53,581 nt of DNA from Janthinobacterium sp. GW458P (GTDB taxonomy: Bacteria > Pseudomonadota > Gammaproteobacteria > Burkholderiales > Burkholderiaceae_D): assembly GCF_002127585.1 (NCBI RefSeq), contig NZ_NEGZ01000038.1:1-53581 (forward strand), given 5' to 3'. Below are positions 48,159 to 53,581 of this stretch, piece after piece. The notes below the pieces were generated by a model that saw only the letters and a list, made by a program, of their open reading frames with translations, ran no database searches and had not been told where the DNA came from. Position numbers and translations under genes: made by a program. Position 1 is the first letter of the stretch; every line of letters starts with the position of its first letter.

Positions 48159-48295
48159 TGCTACGCCATTCTTTGTTAGTAAGCAAACCGTGGGCAAACC
48201 ATGCCATTCACTTCTGCACCATGATGGACGGGCTGATAGGTTTACGTCAAGGAATTATCACGGTTGACTTCAGCGGAAGCAAGGCTTTTCCTTGT

Positions 48296-49432
48296 CTAGA
48301 CAGGAAGCGGCAGCCAAATCCGGAAAACTGCCCCGCCTTCGGGCAGATTATGCCCCTGCAAACTCCCGCCATGCACGTCCACGACGGCGCGGGCCATGTA
48401 CAGTCCGAGGCCCGCGCCCGGATGCGCGGCATGGGTTCCGCGGAAACCTTTTTCGAAGATATGCGCCAGTTCCGCCTCCGGCACGCCGGGACCCTCGTCG
48501 CGCACGCACAGTTCCACGCCGCCGGCGCTGGCCCGCCGTCCCGCCACGGTGATGCTGCTGCCCGGCGGGCTGAACTTGACGGCGTTATCGAGCAGGATTT
48601 TCAGGCACAGGGCCATGCCGGGCACGTCGCAGCGCAGCCGGGCCGGCAAGTCTTCATCGAGTTCCAGCCGCACGCGGTGGCTGGCGGGCACGGTGGCGGC
48701 CGCCTGCTGCAGCAGGGCCAGCGGCGCGATGCCGTCGGCGGCCCGCTCGCGGCCGATGGCCGCCATGCGTTCGGGCGACAAATAATCATCGATCATGGCC
48801 AGCAGACGGTCGACAGCCGTCTGGATTTTCACATAGCGCTTGCGCGTGGCCTCGTCAGCCTCGGCGGAAGTCGACACCAGGCGCTGGATGGCGCCGTCGA
48901 TGGTGGCCAGCGGCGTGCGGAATTCATGCGACAGCATCGAGGCGAAACGCTTCTGCTCCTGTTCCCGCGCCGCTTCCTGCGCGTGCGCCGCGCTGACGTC
49001 GCGCACGCTGCCGGCGAGGGTCACGCCGCGCCCGTGCGCGGCTGGCAAGATGGTCGAGCTGATTTCCAGCGCCAGCGCATGCCCGTCGGCGTGCGCCAGT
49101 GCCACTTCGCGCAGCAAGGTCACGCGGCTGGCGTCGCCGTCGCGCCAGCGCTGCAAGCGGGCCGGCACATCCGCCGCCAGGCGCGCCGCGTGTTCGCGCA
49201 AGGCAGGCAAGTCGTGGCCCGTCAGGCGCTGCGCGGCGGGGCTGATGTAGATCAGGTCGAGGGTGGCGGCGTCGAGCAGGAAAACCGCGTCGCGGCCGTG
49301 TTCAAGCAGCAGGCGGAACTGCGCTTCGCCCCCGCGCGCGCGCAGCAGGGCGCGGCGCAGCTGGACGAAACGCAGCGCCATGAGGATGGCGCCGGCAAGC
49401 AGCAGTAAAAGGAACGGCAGGAAGGGCAGCAT
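48296..49432 (-). CDS. PAS-domain histidine kinase
   Basis: 378 aa. One N-terminal membrane helix (residues 1-20), a PAS domain (about 38-145, RDAVFLLDAATLDLIYISPA), then HisKA with phospho-accepting His169 in FASMLSHEFRTPLATIDG and a HATPase with NAVKFSPPGS, DEGPGVPEAELAHIFEKGF and GAGLGLYMARAVVDVHGG. No large periplasmic loop, so the signal is probably intracellular or within the membrane. It is the first gene of an operon with the regulator and the miniprotein, 50 bp after the SNF2 gene. Confidence 0.93.
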   Translation of the reverse strand: MLPFLPFLLLLLAGAILMALRFVQLRRALLRARGGEAQFRLLLEHGRDAVFLLDAATLDLIYISPAAQRLTGHDLPALREHAARLAADVPARLQRWRDGDASRVTLLREVALAHADGHALALEISSTILPAAHGRGVTLAGSVRDVSAAHAQEAAREQEQKRFASMLSHEFRTPLATIDGAIQRLVSTSAEADEATRKRYVKIQTAVDRLLAMIDDYLSPERMAAIGRERAADGIAPLALLQQAAATVPASHRVRLELDEDLPARLRCDVPGMALCLKILLDNAVKFSPPGSSITVAGRRASAGGVELCVRDEGPGVPEAELAHIFEKGFRGTHAAHPGAGLGLYMARAVVDVHGGSLQGHNLPEGGAVFRIWLPLPV

Positions 49433-49482
49433 GCTTTACACCTGGCAAGATCAAAACGCCAAGTATAGAGCTTGCCACATGG

Positions 49483-52587
<3,105 letters not shown>

Positions 52588-52739
52588 GGGGCGCATTATT
52601 GTGTAAAGGTCGTATCCAAATCGGCAACAGGCAATATTATCCGCCATACAGGCGTTGCTGGCTTGATTCACACACGCTCTTTGAGCAGTTTTAATGCGCG
52701 ATGCCTAAAAAATAAGTATTTAATACGACACTCTTGCCG

Positions 52740-52786
52740 CGCAGGCGGCAAAAATGGCCCGCCGTCGGCCATTTCCGCCGCCTGCG
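52740..52786 (-). terminator. Large hairpin after the YbjN-domain gene
   Basis: Nested inverted repeats: outer arms CGCAGGCGGC/GCCGCCTGCG and inner arms AAATGGCC/GGCCATTT, about 47 bp in all. On the minus strand the inner stem is followed by a TTTTT within the outer stem, so the inner hairpin can act as a terminator for the gene ending at 52796. Confidence 0.6.
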
Positions 52787-52795
52787 GGCGACTTA

Positions 52796-53284
52796 TCAGG
52801 CTGGCACGCTTTCTTCTTCCGTCACGCTGGCGGCCGCCTCTGGGGCGGCTGGCGCCGCATCGGCCGGCGTAAAGTTGCGCAGGAACAAGAAAAACTGGCC
52901 CATCATCTGCGTCCACAATTGCAGATTGATATTCAGGTACTCCTTGCTGACGCCGCCGGCGACCAGCACATCCATTTCCAGCACGACGAAATCGCCATGC
53001 TGGGCCACGCGGGCGAAGCGCTTGCTGCGGTGCCATTCGGCCAGCAAGCCGGCCGGCAAGTCGCCGCCCTGCACGCGCAGCGGGCAGCTCAGGGTCAGGT
53101 CCGCATACTGGCCCGGCGCAGCTTCGTTACCCCACAGCACCTGAAAGCCGATGCCGTGGCTGGCGCTGTGCAGGCGCACCACGCCGTCGTGTTCGATGCT
53201 GGTGACGGCGCAGCCGGCCGTCTTGATGGCGTCGGCCATTTGCTCGGCATTCAGGGTGGTCAGCAAGTTATTCGTGTTTTCCAT
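52796..53284 (-). CDS. YbjN-domain protein
   Basis: 162 aa. LLTTLNAEQMADAIKTAGCA and WHRSKRFARVAQHGDFVVLE fit the YbjN/TY3-like sensor fold (PF10722), which resembles type III secretion chaperones and regulators; a helix with LNINLQLWTQMMGQFFLFLR follows. The C-terminus is an Ala/Pro/Glu-rich tail. ATG codons at 53299, 53290 and 53284 are in frame; 53284 has a GGA six bases upstream and is preferred. It follows the next gene by about 30 bp. Confidence 0.8.
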   Translation of the reverse strand: MENTNNLLTTLNAEQMADAIKTAGCAVTSIEHDGVVRLHSASHGIGFQVLWGNEAAPGQYADLTLSCPLRVQGGDLPAGLLAEWHRSKRFARVAQHGDFVVLEMDVLVAGGVSKEYLNINLQLWTQMMGQFFLFLRNFTPADAAPAAPEAAASVTEEESVPA

Positions 53285-53316
53285 CGTCATTCCATTCATT
53301 TCAAAAAAAAGTCAAT

Positions 53317-53581
53317 TTATTGGGGTGCCGGCGCGGGCACGGCAGGCGTTTCTGTTTGACGCGCATCAAAGCGGCCCTGGTACAGCTGGTCGCCATACTG
53401 CTGGGCGATTTGTTCCAGCTTGACCCGGCTTTGCGCGGCGAACGGCTGGCGCGCCTTCATGACGCCCAGCACGTCGAGCGATTCATACGCTTGCAGGATT
53501 TCTTGCCCGGTTGCATACAGCTGGGCATTCTTGGCTTCGCAGCGCGACAAGGCGCCACGCTGCGCCGCCACTTCGCCGTCC
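53317..53581 (-). CDS. Hydrophilic helical protein, 3' part (runs off the window)
   Basis: The last 87 codons of a minus-strand gene whose 5' end lies beyond 53581. The fragment is charged and helical (SRCEAKNAQLYATGQEILQA, RVKLEQIAQQYGDQLYQGRF), consistent with a coiled coil, and ends in a Pro/Ala tail. A GTG at 53571 is in frame, but the reading frame stays open to the edge, so it is not the natural start. I do not recognise the family. Confidence 0.55.
   Translation of the reverse strand, partial: DGEVAAQRGALSRCEAKNAQLYATGQEILQAYESLDVLGVMKARQPFAAQSRVKLEQIAQQYGDQLYQGRFDARQTETPAVPAPAPQ

Overview
The window is about 53.6 kb of GC-rich DNA, densely packed with genes on both strands. Gene order and protein character point to a betaproteobacterium of the Burkholderiales, most likely Oxalobacteraceae (Janthinobacterium/Massilia/Duganella-like). 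The strongest sign is one contiguous block of mla lipid-transport genes, murA, the his genes, a HIT protein, tatABC and nearby gltBD, an order I know from this class. The genus is inferred from general character, not from a database match.

Region 1 (1-10.8 kb) is a Tad/Flp-pilus assembly locus on the plus strand: the end of cpaB, the secretin, a small lipoprotein, TadZ/CpaE, TadA/CpaF, TadB, TadC, two TadE/TadF-like pseudopilins and a TadG-like protein with an unusual C-terminal half. It meets, 3 bp apart and in convergent orientation, a two-gene two-component system (membrane HisKA_3 kinase and LuxR-type regulator) that is a natural candidate regulator. The pilin gene, prepilin peptidase and TadD are not in the window.

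Region 2 (10.8-11.66 kb) is an 885-bp AT-rich gap without a gene. It holds two exact DnaA boxes, several near-matches, a long direct repeat and two strong palindromes, and it abuts hemE. It looks like a replication-origin-type or DnaA-binding region and is the most intriguing non-coding stretch here.

Region 3 (11.66-22.3 kb) has hemE, then a translationally coupled S9 peptidase and a 1393-aa SNF2 helicase with a helical N-terminal half, a small membrane protein, a DUF885-type exported metallopeptidase and a coiled-coil membrane protein.

Region 4 (22.3-39.8 kb, all minus strand) is the envelope and histidine block. Read in transcription order it is mlaF-E-D-A-C-B, a two-gene ABC-2 exporter, a BolA-family gene, murA, hisG, hisD, a DNA methyltransferase with a histone-H1-like tail, hisC, B, H, A, F, I, E, a HIT protein and tatA-B-C. 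Many junctions are 4-bp overlaps, so much of it is probably co-transcribed. It joins outer-membrane lipid asymmetry, peptidoglycan precursor synthesis, histidine synthesis and Tat export.

Region 5 (39.8-53.6 kb, all minus strand) has gltB-gltD (glutamate synthase), a REP-associated tyrosine transposase-like gene bracketed by inverted 13-bp motifs, a second two-component system followed by a 48-aa membrane miniprotein, a second SNF2 helicase, a YbjN-domain gene and the 3' end of an unidentified gene that runs off the window. I saw no tRNA, rRNA, CRISPR array or prophage.
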